Source: Halovenus aranensis
GTDB taxonomy: Archaea > Halobacteriota > Halobacteria > Halobacteriales > Haloarculaceae
Direction of reading: 5' to 3'
Assembly: GCF_900100385.1 (NCBI RefSeq)
Contig: NZ_FNFC01000001.1
Location: 186,001-250,000 of the forward strand
Length of the DNA: 64,000 nt
This document shows positions 43,732 through 53,211 of this stretch, one piece after another. The number at the start of each line of letters is the position of its first letter. Positions within the stretch are counted from its first letter, which is position 1. Position numbers and translations under genes: made by a program. The notes beneath the pieces are model-generated. The model ran no database searches, was not told the origin of the DNA, and saw only the letters and a program-made list of their open reading frames with translations.

Positions 43732-44694
43732 TCAGGCCGGCTCTTCTTCGACGCGGTCGAGGATGAGATTCCGGAAGTCGTCTGGCTCTTCGAGGTCCTC
43801 AACCTCTTCTCGCTCGACGATAGCTGTCCCCTCGACAGCTTCACGGCGTGCGCTCTCGACGACGTAGACGGATTGTGTTCGCGTGACTCGCCCGACTGAG
43901 GACATGATGCGGGCGCGCTTCTCGGCGGTTTTGGTGAACTCGGAGTGGCCCGTGAGGACCTGCTGTTGTTCACCTTCGTCCTCACTGACGGTCTTGAACG
44001 GCGCGCGGTCAGTCGGATGGACCTCGTAGCCGACGCGGGTGAGTACCGTCACGATACCCTCGTCGTCAGGGTCGACCTCTGGTCCGTCCGGCGGGTCGTC
44101 TTGGTCTTTGACCGACTCTTCTTCGTCGAGTACCGACACTGGGGCGGTGAGTGGCTCGTCGAACAGGTCTTCGAGCTCTGCGGCCACTTCGACGCTCGCG
44201 TCCATCCCGTCCTCGTACTTCGAGACAGTCCGGCGAGAGACCCCGAGTTCCTTTGCCAGACGGCCCAGCGACCAGTCGCGGTCTTCTCTGGCGTCCCGGA
44301 GCACGTTGCTGTCGATGTTGACATAGAGCCCGCCCGGCGCGGCATACACCAGCGGTGGGACGCCCTCGACGAACAGGTCCATCGCGGTGTCGGGCGAGAG
44401 CACTGGGACGCCGTGTCTGAAATACACCACGCCGGACTCCAGTTCCTCGTCACGGGTTCGGAGCCCGAACACGAGGGGCGTCGCGTTCAGATACGTCCCG
44501 AGCCGACGCATCTCGGCCCCTGTCGCGGCGTCGAAGGCGTCGATGTTGCCCAGAATCTTCACCAGCAGTACGTCCTCGCCCCGACGGGCAGCCACGTCGA
44601 AGCTCTTGGGTCGGATTGCACAGCGCTCGCTGACAAGAAAACCAGCGTCCTCGAGCATCGCTGTGACGTTTCCGACCAGTGCAGATCTGGACAT
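43732..44694 (-). CDS. Archaeal HTH-type transcriptional regulator (COG1395-like)
   Basis: A 320-residue protein. Residues 1-130 form a nuclease-fold-like N-domain ([19 protein letters not shown]), then a Cro/C1-type helix-turn-helix at about 138-165 ([24 protein letters not shown]), then a C-terminal domain with an acidic linker. This is the architecture of the archaeal COG1395 regulators. The target is unknown. It has a strong TATA box (44724-44734). Confidence 0.85.
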   Translation of the reverse strand: MSRSALVGNVTAMLEDAGFLVSERCAIRPKSFDVAARRGEDVLLVKILGNIDAFDAATGAEMRRLGTYLNATPLVFGLRTRDEELESGVVYFRHGVPVLSPDTAMDLFVEGVPPLVYAAPGGLYVNIDSNVLRDAREDRDWSLGRLAKELGVSRRTVSKYEDGMDASVEVAAELEDLFDEPLTAPVSVLDEEESVKDQDDPPDGPEVDPDDEGIVTVLTRVGYEVHPTDRAPFKTVSEDEGEQQQVLTGHSEFTKTAEKRARIMSSVGRVTRTQSVYVVESARREAVEGTAIVEREEVEDLEEPDDFRNLILDRVEEEPA

Positions 44695-44723
44695 AGCGTT
44701 TCTGTGGCAACTAGCTATTCGGG

Positions 44724-44734
44724 GTATATATAAA
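44724..44734 (-). promoter_or_regulatory. TATA box of the COG1395-like regulator
   Basis: Minus-strand TTTATATATAC, 30-40 nt before the ATG. It is one of the best-formed TATA boxes in the window. Confidence 0.6.
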
Positions 44735-44928
44735 TTGGGGCACCAACCAGTCCGCTGTCATTCGGTTTCGCCACAGCAAGGGTTTCAACCCCATCTGACC
44801 TGTATTTACCCGTCACAGCGTGCGTGGTCTGAGAGCGACAGTCGACACGACTGCCTGAACGGCCCACGACTCAAACCGCCGTTTGACTCTTTGGCAGTGA
44901 CTTATCACAGCCGTTCGTAGCGTCGGAT

Positions 44929-45549
44929 ATGCGACGACGACGATTCATCGGTGCTGCTGGCTGTGCGCTGGCGGCAACCGCAGGCTGTCTCTCCGGAAGT
45001 GACGACGCGACACCGACCGACTCCGAAGGAAGCGGTCCCGACGACGGCACGCCGACCGGGACGCCAGCGGACGACCCCCTGACCGATGCCGGCTGTCCGA
45101 GCTTTAGCGATAGCGCCGACCAGACGGTCTGTACGCACACAGACCACGACGCGGACGTATACCCGACTGTTTCCGACCGGGTGTTCGCGCCGACGACAGA
45201 CGACGACAGCGTCGAGTTACTCAAAATACAGCTCCACAACGAGGGAGACAGCGTGTTTGGGCTCAATCCCTACGAATGGTCGCTCAAGCGACAGACCGGC
45301 GACGGCTGGGAACACGTCGCACCCGAGGAGTACATCGAGCCGTGGTACAACCTCGCGCCCGGGGAGGCCTACACGTGGACGCTAAGCGTCGAGACACACC
45401 CGTCCCCGAACGGCGACCGACACACCTCGATTACCGAGAATCTCGACGCCGGGACCTATGCGTTTCAGGTCACTGGTATCGCCGACCCAGGCTCCGATAA
45501 CGGGACAACCATCGAGTCCATCGCGCTGTTCAACCTCGAGCGCGACTGA
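44929..45549 (+). CDS. Tat-exported lipoprotein, function unknown
   Basis: A 206-residue protein. Its N-terminus MRRRRFIGAAGCALAATAGC has the arginine pair and a lipobox (Cys20), followed by a Thr/Pro/Asp linker. The mature domain is mostly beta (for example NEGDSVFGLNPYEWSLKRQTGDGWEHVAPEE). No family is recognised. A weak TATA-like ACTTATCAC lies at about 44899-44907. Confidence 0.7.
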   Translation: MRRRRFIGAAGCALAATAGCLSGSDDATPTDSEGSGPDDGTPTGTPADDPLTDAGCPSFSDSADQTVCTHTDHDADVYPTVSDRVFAPTTDDDSVELLKIQLHNEGDSVFGLNPYEWSLKRQTGDGWEHVAPEEYIEPWYNLAPGEAYTWTLSVETHPSPNGDRHTSITENLDAGTYAFQVTGIADPGSDNGTTIESIALFNLERD

Positions 45550-45591
45550 GCGCCCACGTCTCGAAAGCGGTTAGTTTGGCTCGTCGCTAGC

Positions 45592-46860
45592 GTGGATGTG
45601 ACGGTCATCGGACTCGACGACACCGACTCCCGGCGACTCGGGATGTGTACGACCTACGTCGCTGCCAGGCTCGCAGAGCGCCTCGCTGCGGAAGGTCACG
45701 TCGAGCGGACGCTATTGGTACGTCTGAACCCCGCGGTCGAACACAAGACGCGGGGGAACGCTGCGCTCGCAGTCCACTGCGACGTGGCGCCCGAGCGGGC
45801 GCTCGACCTCGGCGAGCAGGCGCTGGAGCGGGCCGTCACCGAGGATGACCAGACCAACCCCGGACTGGTCGTCGCAGACTGTCTGCCGGAGGAGGTCCCG
45901 GCGACAGTGAGCCGCTTTGCCGCCGACGCGGTACAGGAGAAACACGACCGCGACACCGCCAAACGGGTTGCCGACGAGGCCGGATTTGCGGTCGCTTCGG
46001 CGGGCAACGGCCGCGGCGTCATCGGGGCGCTTGCGGCCGTCGGCGCGTGGCGAGCCTTCGAGGAGTGGACCTACGAGTGTATCTCGTACCGGGAGCGTGA
46101 ACGATGGGGGACTGACCGCGAGGTTGACTACGATTCGTTGCTCGCGGCCGCCGATTCGGGGTATCCGACGGTCTGGGACACCGTCGACCGCGAGGAGGGT
46201 GAGGCGGTCTGTGTTCCCAGGACGCCCTGTCCGATTCTCCACGGCATCCGCGGCGACGACCCGGACGCGGTCAGAGACGTGGCCGACGCCATCGAGAGCG
46301 AGCCGGTCGACCGGCGGCAGGTATTTCTCACCAACCAGGGAACCGACGTCCACCTTCAGGACGGAACGCCGGCGACTGTCTCTGATGGGCGGGCCTACCG
46401 GCTGACCGCCGAGGTCCTCACCGCACCGGAGACACAGGAAGGCGGGCACGTCTTCTTTTCCGTCGACAGCGACGGCGAGAGCCTCGACGTGGCAGCCTTC
46501 GAGCCGACCAAGCGGTTTCGTGACCACGTTCGCAAGCTCCGAGTGGGCGACCGACTCACCGTCTGTGGCGAGGTGAGCGACGGAACGCTCAAGCTCGAAA
46601 AGCTCGCGGTCCGAGACCTAGTCGAAACCGAACTGGTCACGCCGGACTGTCCCGACTGTGGTAACTCGATGAAATCGGCCGGCCGGAACGCCGGCTACCG
46701 CTGTCGTGACTGCTCGACCAGTGCTGAGGGAAAGGTGTCGCGCCCACTCGACCGGGCGCTCGACCGCGGCTGGTACGAGGTGCCGCCGTGTGCGCGCCGC
46801 CACATCGCCAAACCGCTCGTTCGCGGTGGGTTCGACGCACCGACACACCCCGAGCGATAG
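45592..46860 (+). CDS. tiaS: tRNA(Ile2) 2-agmatinylcytidine synthetase
   Basis: A 422-residue protein starting with GTG. The N-terminus TVIGLDDTDSRRLGMCTTY is the TiaS signature with the DDTDS motif; central ASAGNGRGVIGALAAVG fits the catalytic domain; C-terminal OB-fold precedes a zinc ribbon CPDC...CRDC. The enzyme attaches agmatine to C34 of tRNA-Ile(CAU) so that it reads AUA instead of AUG. It is essential in archaea. Confidence 0.95.
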   Translation: MDVTVIGLDDTDSRRLGMCTTYVAARLAERLAAEGHVERTLLVRLNPAVEHKTRGNAALAVHCDVAPERALDLGEQALERAVTEDDQTNPGLVVADCLPEEVPATVSRFAADAVQEKHDRDTAKRVADEAGFAVASAGNGRGVIGALAAVGAWRAFEEWTYECISYRERERWGTDREVDYDSLLAAADSGYPTVWDTVDREEGEAVCVPRTPCPILHGIRGDDPDAVRDVADAIESEPVDRRQVFLTNQGTDVHLQDGTPATVSDGRAYRLTAEVLTAPETQEGGHVFFSVDSDGESLDVAAFEPTKRFRDHVRKLRVGDRLTVCGEVSDGTLKLEKLAVRDLVETELVTPDCPDCGNSMKSAGRNAGYRCRDCSTSAEGKVSRPLDRALDRGWYEVPPCARRHIAKPLVRGGFDAPTHPER

Positions 46861-46910
46861 GCGACCGCGTTTCCGGAGGTTCAAGTTCGTCCCGGTCGTC
46901 GACCCGGCAA

Positions 46911-47915
46911 ATGCGCGTCAGCCACTACTTCGAGTGGGAGTCACAGATCACAGGTGGGCACGCGCAGTCCGTGCAAAACCAGCGGACGGTCCTCGACCGG
47001 AAAGGCATCGAGTACACGACAGAGCCGACCCTCGACGCTGACGTTCTCCATCTCAACAACATGGGGCCACGCTCCGTGTACTACGCAAAGCGGGCCCAGC
47101 GCGCCGACGTGCCGGTCGTCGTCCACGGCCACCAGACTGCCGAAGACCTCAAAGAGAGCTTCCGGTTTTTCACCGCCCTCTCGAAGCCGGCACGCCCGTA
47201 TCTCTCGTATGCGTACTCGCTTGCCGACCATATCGTCTGTCCCACCGAACACAACCGACGGGTTCTCGAAACGTACACCGACGCGCCGAAAACCGTCATC
47301 AGCAACGGGTTCGACCCCGGGAAAATCGACGGCCACGACGACGACGCACTCCGGCAAGAGTATCTCGACCGGTACGACCTCGACCCACCGGTTGTCTTCA
47401 TGGTTGGCCACGTCATCGAACGGAAGGGACTACGCTCGTTCGTCGAGACGGCCCGCCGGATGCCAGATGTCGACTTCGCGTGGTTTGGCTACCTCAACCC
47501 CGGCGGCGGCACCGTCGACCGCCTGCTGCGCAGTCGAACGACGACGAAACTCGTCAACGCCGCCCCCGAGAACTGTACCTTCACCGGCTACGTCGACGAC
47601 ATCGCCGGGGCCTTTGCCGCGGGCGACGTGTTCTTCTGGCCGTCGAAAAACGAGAACGAGGGGATGGCACTGCTGGAGGCGATGGCCGCCGGCAAACCCC
47701 CTGTCATCCGCGATATCGAGACCTACGGGTGGCTGGACGACGAGACTCACTGTCTGAAAGCCGACGAGGAGTTCGTCGACCCGCTTCGGCGGCTGGTCGA
47801 GAACCCAACGGAGCGTGACCGCTTCGGCGACGTCGCCGCCGAGAAGTCTGCGGAGTTCACTATCGACGCTATCGCCGACGACATCGAGACACTGTACGGC
47901 CGTATCACCGCATAG
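46911..47915 (+). CDS. Group 4 family glycosyltransferase
   Basis: A 334-residue GT-B enzyme. It has the C-terminal nucleotide-sugar motif E-x7-E in KNENEGMALLEAMAAGKPPV, and an N-terminal GGHAQSVQNQRTVLDRKGI. It transfers a sugar from a UDP/GDP donor to a lipid or glycan. The ATG at 46911 fits the family length. Only 50 nt separate it from tiaS, so co-transcription is possible but functional linkage unlikely. Confidence 0.88.
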   Translation: MRVSHYFEWESQITGGHAQSVQNQRTVLDRKGIEYTTEPTLDADVLHLNNMGPRSVYYAKRAQRADVPVVVHGHQTAEDLKESFRFFTALSKPARPYLSYAYSLADHIVCPTEHNRRVLETYTDAPKTVISNGFDPGKIDGHDDDALRQEYLDRYDLDPPVVFMVGHVIERKGLRSFVETARRMPDVDFAWFGYLNPGGGTVDRLLRSRTTTKLVNAAPENCTFTGYVDDIAGAFAAGDVFFWPSKNENEGMALLEAMAAGKPPVIRDIETYGWLDDETHCLKADEEFVDPLRRLVENPTERDRFGDVAAEKSAEFTIDAIADDIETLYGRITA

Positions 47916-47936
47916 GTCGATACCCGCCCCGAACGT

Positions 47937-47947
47937 GTTGTGACAAC
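47937..47947. promoter_or_regulatory. Inverted repeat GTTGT-G-ACAAC upstream of HTH_10 gene
   Basis: A perfect 5-bp dyad with a 1-nt spacer, 32-42 nt before the ATG at 47979 and next to the TATA-like TTTTGTAA. It may be the operator of the regulator itself. Confidence 0.35.
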
Positions 47948-47978
47948 TGTTTTGTAACTCTGTCTGAAAAGACCGGCA

Positions 47979-48623
47979 ATGCTCGCACAGTTCCGATACG
48001 ACGCGACTGTCCTCGGGCCGACGTTACGCAGTAACTTCGCCACGCGGCTGGAGGCCACGCGGACAAACGTCGGGCGCGACTACGTCCAGCGCACCAACTT
48101 CTCAGTCGCGACGGCAGATATCGAGCAATTCGAGACGACACTCGATTGGGACTCTACTGTGACGGCGTTCAGCAAGCGCTACGAGGGTCCCGAACGGCTA
48201 ATCTATCATGTCGAGTACCAGCGGGAGATTTTAGAGACTCTCGGCTATCTTGCTGCACTCGACTGCGGCGGCGAGTTCCTGCATGCACACACCGAGTCAT
48301 CCGAGTGGGTCGTCCGGATGCTGTTCCCGAACAGACAGGCGTTCGGCGAGTTCGTCGACCAGTGTCACGACTACGGACTCGAACTCGATATCGACCGAAT
48401 TACCGACGCAGACTTCACGCCGGACGCCCCGGAGTACGGACTCACGGAGACACAGCGCGAGACGCTGTTGACCGCGTATGCGATGGGATACTTCTCTGTC
48501 CCACAGGAAACGACACTCGAAGCGGTCAGTGACGAGCTTGGTGTGTCTGTCTCTGCAGTCTCTGGTCGGCTCCACCGTGGCCTGACCCAACTCATCGGTA
48601 ACGCTTTGGACGCCCCGAAGTAG
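47979..48623 (+). CDS. HTH_10 (Bat-like) transcriptional regulator
   Basis: A 214-residue protein with a C-terminal HTH_10 domain typical of haloarchaeal bacterio-opsin-activator relatives: LTETQRETLLTAYAMGYFSVPQ then LEAVSDELGVSVSAVSGRLHRGL (residues about 150-205). The N-terminal part resembles the Bat-type sensing domain but lacks PAS/GAF modules. Target unknown; a phototaxis or opsin link is only possible because sop2 is far away. Confidence 0.85.
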   Translation: MLAQFRYDATVLGPTLRSNFATRLEATRTNVGRDYVQRTNFSVATADIEQFETTLDWDSTVTAFSKRYEGPERLIYHVEYQREILETLGYLAALDCGGEFLHAHTESSEWVVRMLFPNRQAFGEFVDQCHDYGLELDIDRITDADFTPDAPEYGLTETQRETLLTAYAMGYFSVPQETTLEAVSDELGVSVSAVSGRLHRGLTQLIGNALDAPK

Positions 48624-48725
48624 CGTCGTCCTGATACCGTATGACTGACCGCCTTCGCCAGGGGACTTGAATACGTGAAATGTTTCGGGTCAAGCCTCAA
48701 CCGGGTCCGTCTGTTGTAACAAGAT

Positions 48726-49256
48726 ATGTCCGATACGACGGTACACGTTGAACACGTCGAGGCGTTTCTCGAATCGTTTGGCGACGTATCACCGGTCTTC
48801 CAGCGGAAGGCATCGAATCACTTCGAGGAACACGGCATCGACCCCTACGGCGACCAGGAGTGGGTCAGCCAGGCGTCGGTCAGGAGCGCAGTCGCCGCGC
48901 TGGCAGAGGACGCTGGCTCGGCGACGATGTACGAAGCCGGCAAATCAGTCGGTGGAAATATTCCGACGGAGGCCAGCGAGGCACCCGCGCGTCTCCAGAC
49001 TCTCAACGAAACGCACAAGTCAGCGTTCCGAGACCCGCGAGAGTCGTTACCCGCCGGCGAGTTTCAGTGGTCTGAGACCGGCGGCTCACTCCGAGTGAGC
49101 GCGACACAAAATTGGCCGTACGGCGACTCGTTCCCACACGGAAGCGAGTTCACGAGCGGGATACTAAGCGCCGTCCTGAGCACTACCACCTCCTCGGAGA
49201 TTACTGAAATCAGTGCGGACAGCCGCGAAGCAATCGCGTTCGAGGTCGAGCTGTAG
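48726..49256 (+). CDS. Haloarchaeal protein of unknown function
   Basis: A 176-residue soluble protein with a helical N-terminal half (VEHVEAFLESFGDVSPVFQRKASNHFEEHG) and a beta-rich C-terminal half. It recalls V4R/heme-NO-like helical folds by pattern only, without any metal ligand I can point to. It follows the HTH_10 gene after 102 nt on the same strand. Confidence 0.6.
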   Translation: MSDTTVHVEHVEAFLESFGDVSPVFQRKASNHFEEHGIDPYGDQEWVSQASVRSAVAALAEDAGSATMYEAGKSVGGNIPTEASEAPARLQTLNETHKSAFRDPRESLPAGEFQWSETGGSLRVSATQNWPYGDSFPHGSEFTSGILSAVLSTTTSSEITEISADSREAIAFEVEL

Positions 49257-49320
49257 CCGTTTTTCGGGGACCGGTGGAAACCCAAAAGAGGTAACTGTTC
49301 TGGTGTCCCCACACCTGGTA

Positions 49321-51600
49321 ATGGAGCTAGGGCTGGTCGTCCTGTGGATGGCTGTCTTCCTGTTGCTCGGGTTCGCCGCCCTCCCCGTTGCGGCGTGGCT
49401 GTTGCCAGAGACGGAGTACGTCGGCTTCGCGATACCGATTGCGCTCGCGGTCGTCGGCGTCGTTGGCCATCTGGTCGGCCAGGTCGCCTTCGGCTGGCCG
49501 GCGTTACTCGCAGGACTCGCGGTGTTGCTCGCTCTCTCTGTGGCAACTGCGGGCCGGACTGATGTCGACCTCGACACCGACCGACTGGCCGAGTACGGGC
49601 TGGTGTTCGTCGCCGCCTTCTCGCTTATCGTCGTCATCCGCGGTGTCGACCCGTCTGCGGCACCCTTGCCGGTCGCTATCGGCGAGAAGTTTCTCGATTT
49701 CGGTCTGTTGAACACGCTCGAACGGTCTGGCTCGCTCCCGCCGGAGTCGATGTGGTTCGCCGACGAGCCGGTCAAATACTACTACGGCGGCCACCTCGTC
49801 GTGTCGCTGCTGTCGACGCTCACCGGGACGAGCACCGTCTACGCCTACAACCTCGGGCTGGCTGGTGTCTACGCGACGCTGCTGGTGGCCGCCTACGCTC
49901 TGGCGGCCTCTATCGTCCGACCGTACGATGTCTCACGGTGGGCCGCGGGGGCACTGGGAGCGTTTTTCGTCGGAGTCGCGAGCAACCTCGAAACGGCTGT
50001 TCGGCTGGCCGCGTGGCTGCTCCCCGACGGCATAGCGGAGTCACTCGTCTCCTGGGCCGGGATGGACGCCGGGGTTACGGCCTGGTCGCCGGCCGATTTC
50101 TCGTACTGGGACGCCAGCCGTGTCATCCCCGTCGAGCCAGGGAACCCAGACAGCGGATTCGCCGCTGCGACGGAGTTCCCGTTGTTTGCTTGGCTCAACG
50201 GCGACCTACACGCGCACATGATGAGCCAGCCGTTCATGTTACTCGCCGCTGGCCTGCTCCTCGCGGTCTGGCGCTCACCGGCCGACCACCGCCGGCTCCT
50301 GCTGTTTGGCTTTCTCCCGCCGCTGGTCGGCCTCATCGGGTTCATCAATCTGTGGTCGCTACCGACCGCGCTGGGGCTCACGGCGCTCACAGTTTTTTTC
50401 GTACCGGATGGCCCTGGCTGGCTGCTTCCAGCCCGGCTTCGGCCGCCCGCCTCTGAACGTCGCGGCCGCGACGAGATGGAGCGGTTCGTGGGTGCAGCGC
50501 TTTCGACTGCCGTGGTCGCGCTCGGCGCGATTGTCTGGACGCTCCCGTTCTGGACGACCGTCATCCTCGGAAGTCCCGACCAGTCTGTCGGCTACTGGGA
50601 CCAGTGGACGCCGCTTGGTCCGCTTGTCGTCGTTCTCGGTGGCTTCTTGGCTGCTATCGGCGTCTACGTCGCTCGTGCACTCCACGAACAAGACGAGCGC
50701 GCCCACCCCGGAGTTGTGCTAGCGGCCGGCGTGTTCGTCGTTGGGACAGCGACTGTACTCGGCGTCGCGGCCGTCGGCGTTGCGGTCCCGTTGATTCTTT
50801 CGGGCTGGTGGCTGTTGCGCCGAGAGGCTGTCGGCTTCGAGACGGTGTTGGTCGTCGCCGGGGCCGGACTGGTGTTACTCGTCGAACTGGTCACAATCGA
50901 GGGCGAGCGCTTCAACGTCATCTTCAAGCCGTACGTCCACGTCTGGCTGTTTTGGGCGATTGGGGCCGCAGTCGCGCTTTCTCGGCTGGCTGCCGGGTGG
51001 CCCACGACCGACAGCGTTGTGACCACGCGCCGGCGGCAGGCCGGGACCGCCCTCGTGGTCGCGCTCGTTCTTCTAACGGTTCCATACGCCGGGTTCGCGC
51101 TCCAGAACCACGTCGACGCCGGCACACCGACGACCGACGAGGTGGGGGCGACACTCGACGCGACAGCGTACCTAGAGGTTCGGTTCCCCGGGGAAGCGGG
51201 GGCGATTCGCTGGCTCGACACGAGGGACGGACAGCCGACGATTCTCACGACCGCCCCGGCGGGCTACACCTGGGACAGTCAGGAGGGTGACGGTGCTGCT
51301 GCCCCCGCGAGCCTGACGGGGCTCCCGACCGTCGCCGGCTGGTCCCACGAGGCACAGTATCGCGGCGACGAGCCGTACAACAGGCGCGTTGAAGACGTTC
51401 ACGCGATGTACGGGGGTGACGCCGGGACACAGCGGCGGCTGCTCGGTGAATACGATGTCGAATACATCTACGTCGGCCCGGCCGAGCGAAACTCACCGTA
51501 TTTCGAGGTGAGCGTCGACACCCTCGACGCCGTGACTCCCGTCAGAACTGTGGGGCGCGTAACGATATACGAAGTCGACCAGTCCGCACTCGCTGGGTAG
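49321..51600 (+). CDS. DUF2298 polytopic membrane protein (GT-C-like)
   Basis: A 759-residue protein with about 12-14 membrane spans. The KYYYGGHLVVSLLSTLTG segment is the hallmark of the archaeal DUF2298 (YYY) family, and a large C-terminal soluble part follows (GEAGAIRWLDTRDGQPTILTTAP). Members resemble oligosaccharyl transferase-like GT-C enzymes and are linked to exopolysaccharide or surface glycans. The start at 49321 is the first ATG after a ribosome-poor leader. Confidence 0.85.
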   Translation: MELGLVVLWMAVFLLLGFAALPVAAWLLPETEYVGFAIPIALAVVGVVGHLVGQVAFGWPALLAGLAVLLALSVATAGRTDVDLDTDRLAEYGLVFVAAFSLIVVIRGVDPSAAPLPVAIGEKFLDFGLLNTLERSGSLPPESMWFADEPVKYYYGGHLVVSLLSTLTGTSTVYAYNLGLAGVYATLLVAAYALAASIVRPYDVSRWAAGALGAFFVGVASNLETAVRLAAWLLPDGIAESLVSWAGMDAGVTAWSPADFSYWDASRVIPVEPGNPDSGFAAATEFPLFAWLNGDLHAHMMSQPFMLLAAGLLLAVWRSPADHRRLLLFGFLPPLVGLIGFINLWSLPTALGLTALTVFFVPDGPGWLLPARLRPPASERRGRDEMERFVGAALSTAVVALGAIVWTLPFWTTVILGSPDQSVGYWDQWTPLGPLVVVLGGFLAAIGVYVARALHEQDERAHPGVVLAAGVFVVGTATVLGVAAVGVAVPLILSGWWLLRREAVGFETVLVVAGAGLVLLVELVTIEGERFNVIFKPYVHVWLFWAIGAAVALSRLAAGWPTTDSVVTTRRRQAGTALVVALVLLTVPYAGFALQNHVDAGTPTTDEVGATLDATAYLEVRFPGEAGAIRWLDTRDGQPTILTTAPAGYTWDSQEGDGAAAPASLTGLPTVAGWSHEAQYRGDEPYNRRVEDVHAMYGGDAGTQRRLLGEYDVEYIYVGPAERNSPYFEVSVDTLDAVTPVRTVGRVTIYEVDQSALAG

Positions 51601-51602
51601 AT

Positions 51603-51857
51603 TCAGGCGCGGGCCTGGAGAACGTCGATTTCACTCTCGTCGACAGCTTCGACGTCTAGATGCATCGGAATGTAGCTACGTCGCTCGTAGTCCTCGCGCT
51701 CGTCTTCGGAGCCGACAGTACACCACAACTGCGGGTCTGATGGGCCGTGGAAATCCCCCTGTCGGTTGATGCCGAAACAGACGAATTCGTCGCCGTCGTA
51801 CTCGATGACGGCACCCTTCCGGATACCGGGGTCGCCGCGAATGATGAGTTTCTGCAT
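51603..51857 (-). CDS. HAH_0734 family small protein
   Basis: An 84-residue haloarchaeal protein. The start MQKLIIRGDPGIRKGAVIEY and FGINRQGDFHGPSDPQLWC match the HAH_0734 family, of unknown function. It is on the opposite strand to DUF2298, whose stop lies 2 nt from its stop. Confidence 0.8.
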   Translation of the reverse strand: MQKLIIRGDPGIRKGAVIEYDGDEFVCFGINRQGDFHGPSDPQLWCTVGSEDEREDYERRSYIPMHLDVEAVDESEIDVLQARA

Positions 51858-51993
51858 ACCGGTTGGTTCGACTGAGCGCGTCTTAATCACTTCGGAGCGA
51901 CCTCGCTGACCGGACGAGACTCCTGCTCTCTTTGGGACGCTGACAGGACACACTTCGGGGTCTATTAGTATCTGCTCGGTGCAAGGGCACACA

Positions 51994-53211
51994 ATGAGCT
52001 ACCGGACACTCGACGACCTCGACGATGGACAACGGGTACTCGCCCGATTCGACCTGAACTCGCCGGTCTCGGTCGGCGTCGTCGAGGACAACCGCCGGTT
52101 CGCCCGGCATGCACGGACTGTCAGGGAACTCGTCGACGCTGGCCACCGCGTTGCCCTGCTCGCTCACCAGGGACGGCCGGGGCGTGACACGTTCGTCACG
52201 CTCGAACAACACGCCGACATTCTCGCCGAGTACCTCGACCACCCCGTCGAGTACGTCCCCGATACGTACGGGCAGACGGCGCTTGACGCCATCGAGCATC
52301 TCGACGCTAGCGACGTCATCTTGCTCGAAAACGTCCGGATGACCGACGACGAACTCCCAGAGCGCGACCCCGAGGAACATTCTCGGAGCGACCTCGTCCA
52401 GACCCTCGCCCCCGAGTTCGACGCCTACGTCGGCGACGCGTACTCGGCGGCACACCGCAGACACGCCTCGATTGTCGGCTTCCCGCTGGTGATGGACGCC
52501 TACGCGGGACGGGTCATGGCTGCCGAGTACGAGGCTAACTCGGCAATCGCCACCCGCGAGTTCGACGGCGAGGTGACGATGGTCGCCGGCGGGACGAAAG
52601 CGACCGACGTTATCGAGGTCATGACCACGCTCCGAGACAAGGTCGACAACTTCCTGCTCGGCGGGGTCGTCGGAGAACTCTTCTTGCGAGCAGTGGGGTA
52701 CGATGTCGGCCGGGATATCGACGAGAACGACCTCTACGAGAGCCAGTGGCTGGCCAACCGCGAGAAGATTGCAGACCTCATCGAGAACCACCCGAGCGAC
52801 TTGGTTTACCCGACGGACCTCGCCTACGCCGATGGGGCCGACGAGCGCGCCGAGGTAACCGTCGCAGAGGTCAAAAACAAAGACCACGACTATCTCGACG
52901 TTGGGTCAGACACCGCAGAGCAGTACGCCGACATCGCCGCCAACTCGGAGGCAGTCTTTGTCAAGGGTGCGCTTGGTATGTTCGAAGACGAGCGGTTCAG
53001 CGACGGAACCACCCGCGTCCTCGACGCAATCGCACAGGGTGATTGTTTCTCGGTCGTCGGTGGTGGCGACACGTCCCGAGCCATCGAGATGTACGGTATG
53101 GACGAAGCAGACTTCTCACACGTGTCGATTGCGGGGGGTGCCTACATCAACGCACTCACCGGCCAACCGCTTCCCGGAGTCGAGGTTCTCAAAGACGACG
53201 GCGAGTGGTAA
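51994..53211 (+). CDS. pgk: Phosphoglycerate kinase
   Basis: A 405-residue protein of the archaeal PGK type. N-domain RFDLNSPVSVGVVEDNRRFARHA, LLAHQGRPG, and the C-terminal ATP site VVGGGDTSRAIE and AGGAYINALTGQPLPG are all present. It converts 1,3-bisphosphoglycerate and ADP to 3-phosphoglycerate and ATP in the lower glycolytic/gluconeogenic pathway. It converges on cheC, ending directly before its stop. Confidence 0.95.
   Translation: MSYRTLDDLDDGQRVLARFDLNSPVSVGVVEDNRRFARHARTVRELVDAGHRVALLAHQGRPGRDTFVTLEQHADILAEYLDHPVEYVPDTYGQTALDAIEHLDASDVILLENVRMTDDELPERDPEEHSRSDLVQTLAPEFDAYVGDAYSAAHRRHASIVGFPLVMDAYAGRVMAAEYEANSAIATREFDGEVTMVAGGTKATDVIEVMTTLRDKVDNFLLGGVVGELFLRAVGYDVGRDIDENDLYESQWLANREKIADLIENHPSDLVYPTDLAYADGADERAEVTVAEVKNKDHDYLDVGSDTAEQYADIAANSEAVFVKGALGMFEDERFSDGTTRVLDAIAQGDCFSVVGGGDTSRAIEMYGMDEADFSHVSIAGGAYINALTGQPLPGVEVLKDDGEW

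Noticed and set aside
44780-44795. CRISPR-repeat-like GGTTTCAACCCC
   Set aside because: There is only one copy and no spaced repeats around it, so it is not an array.
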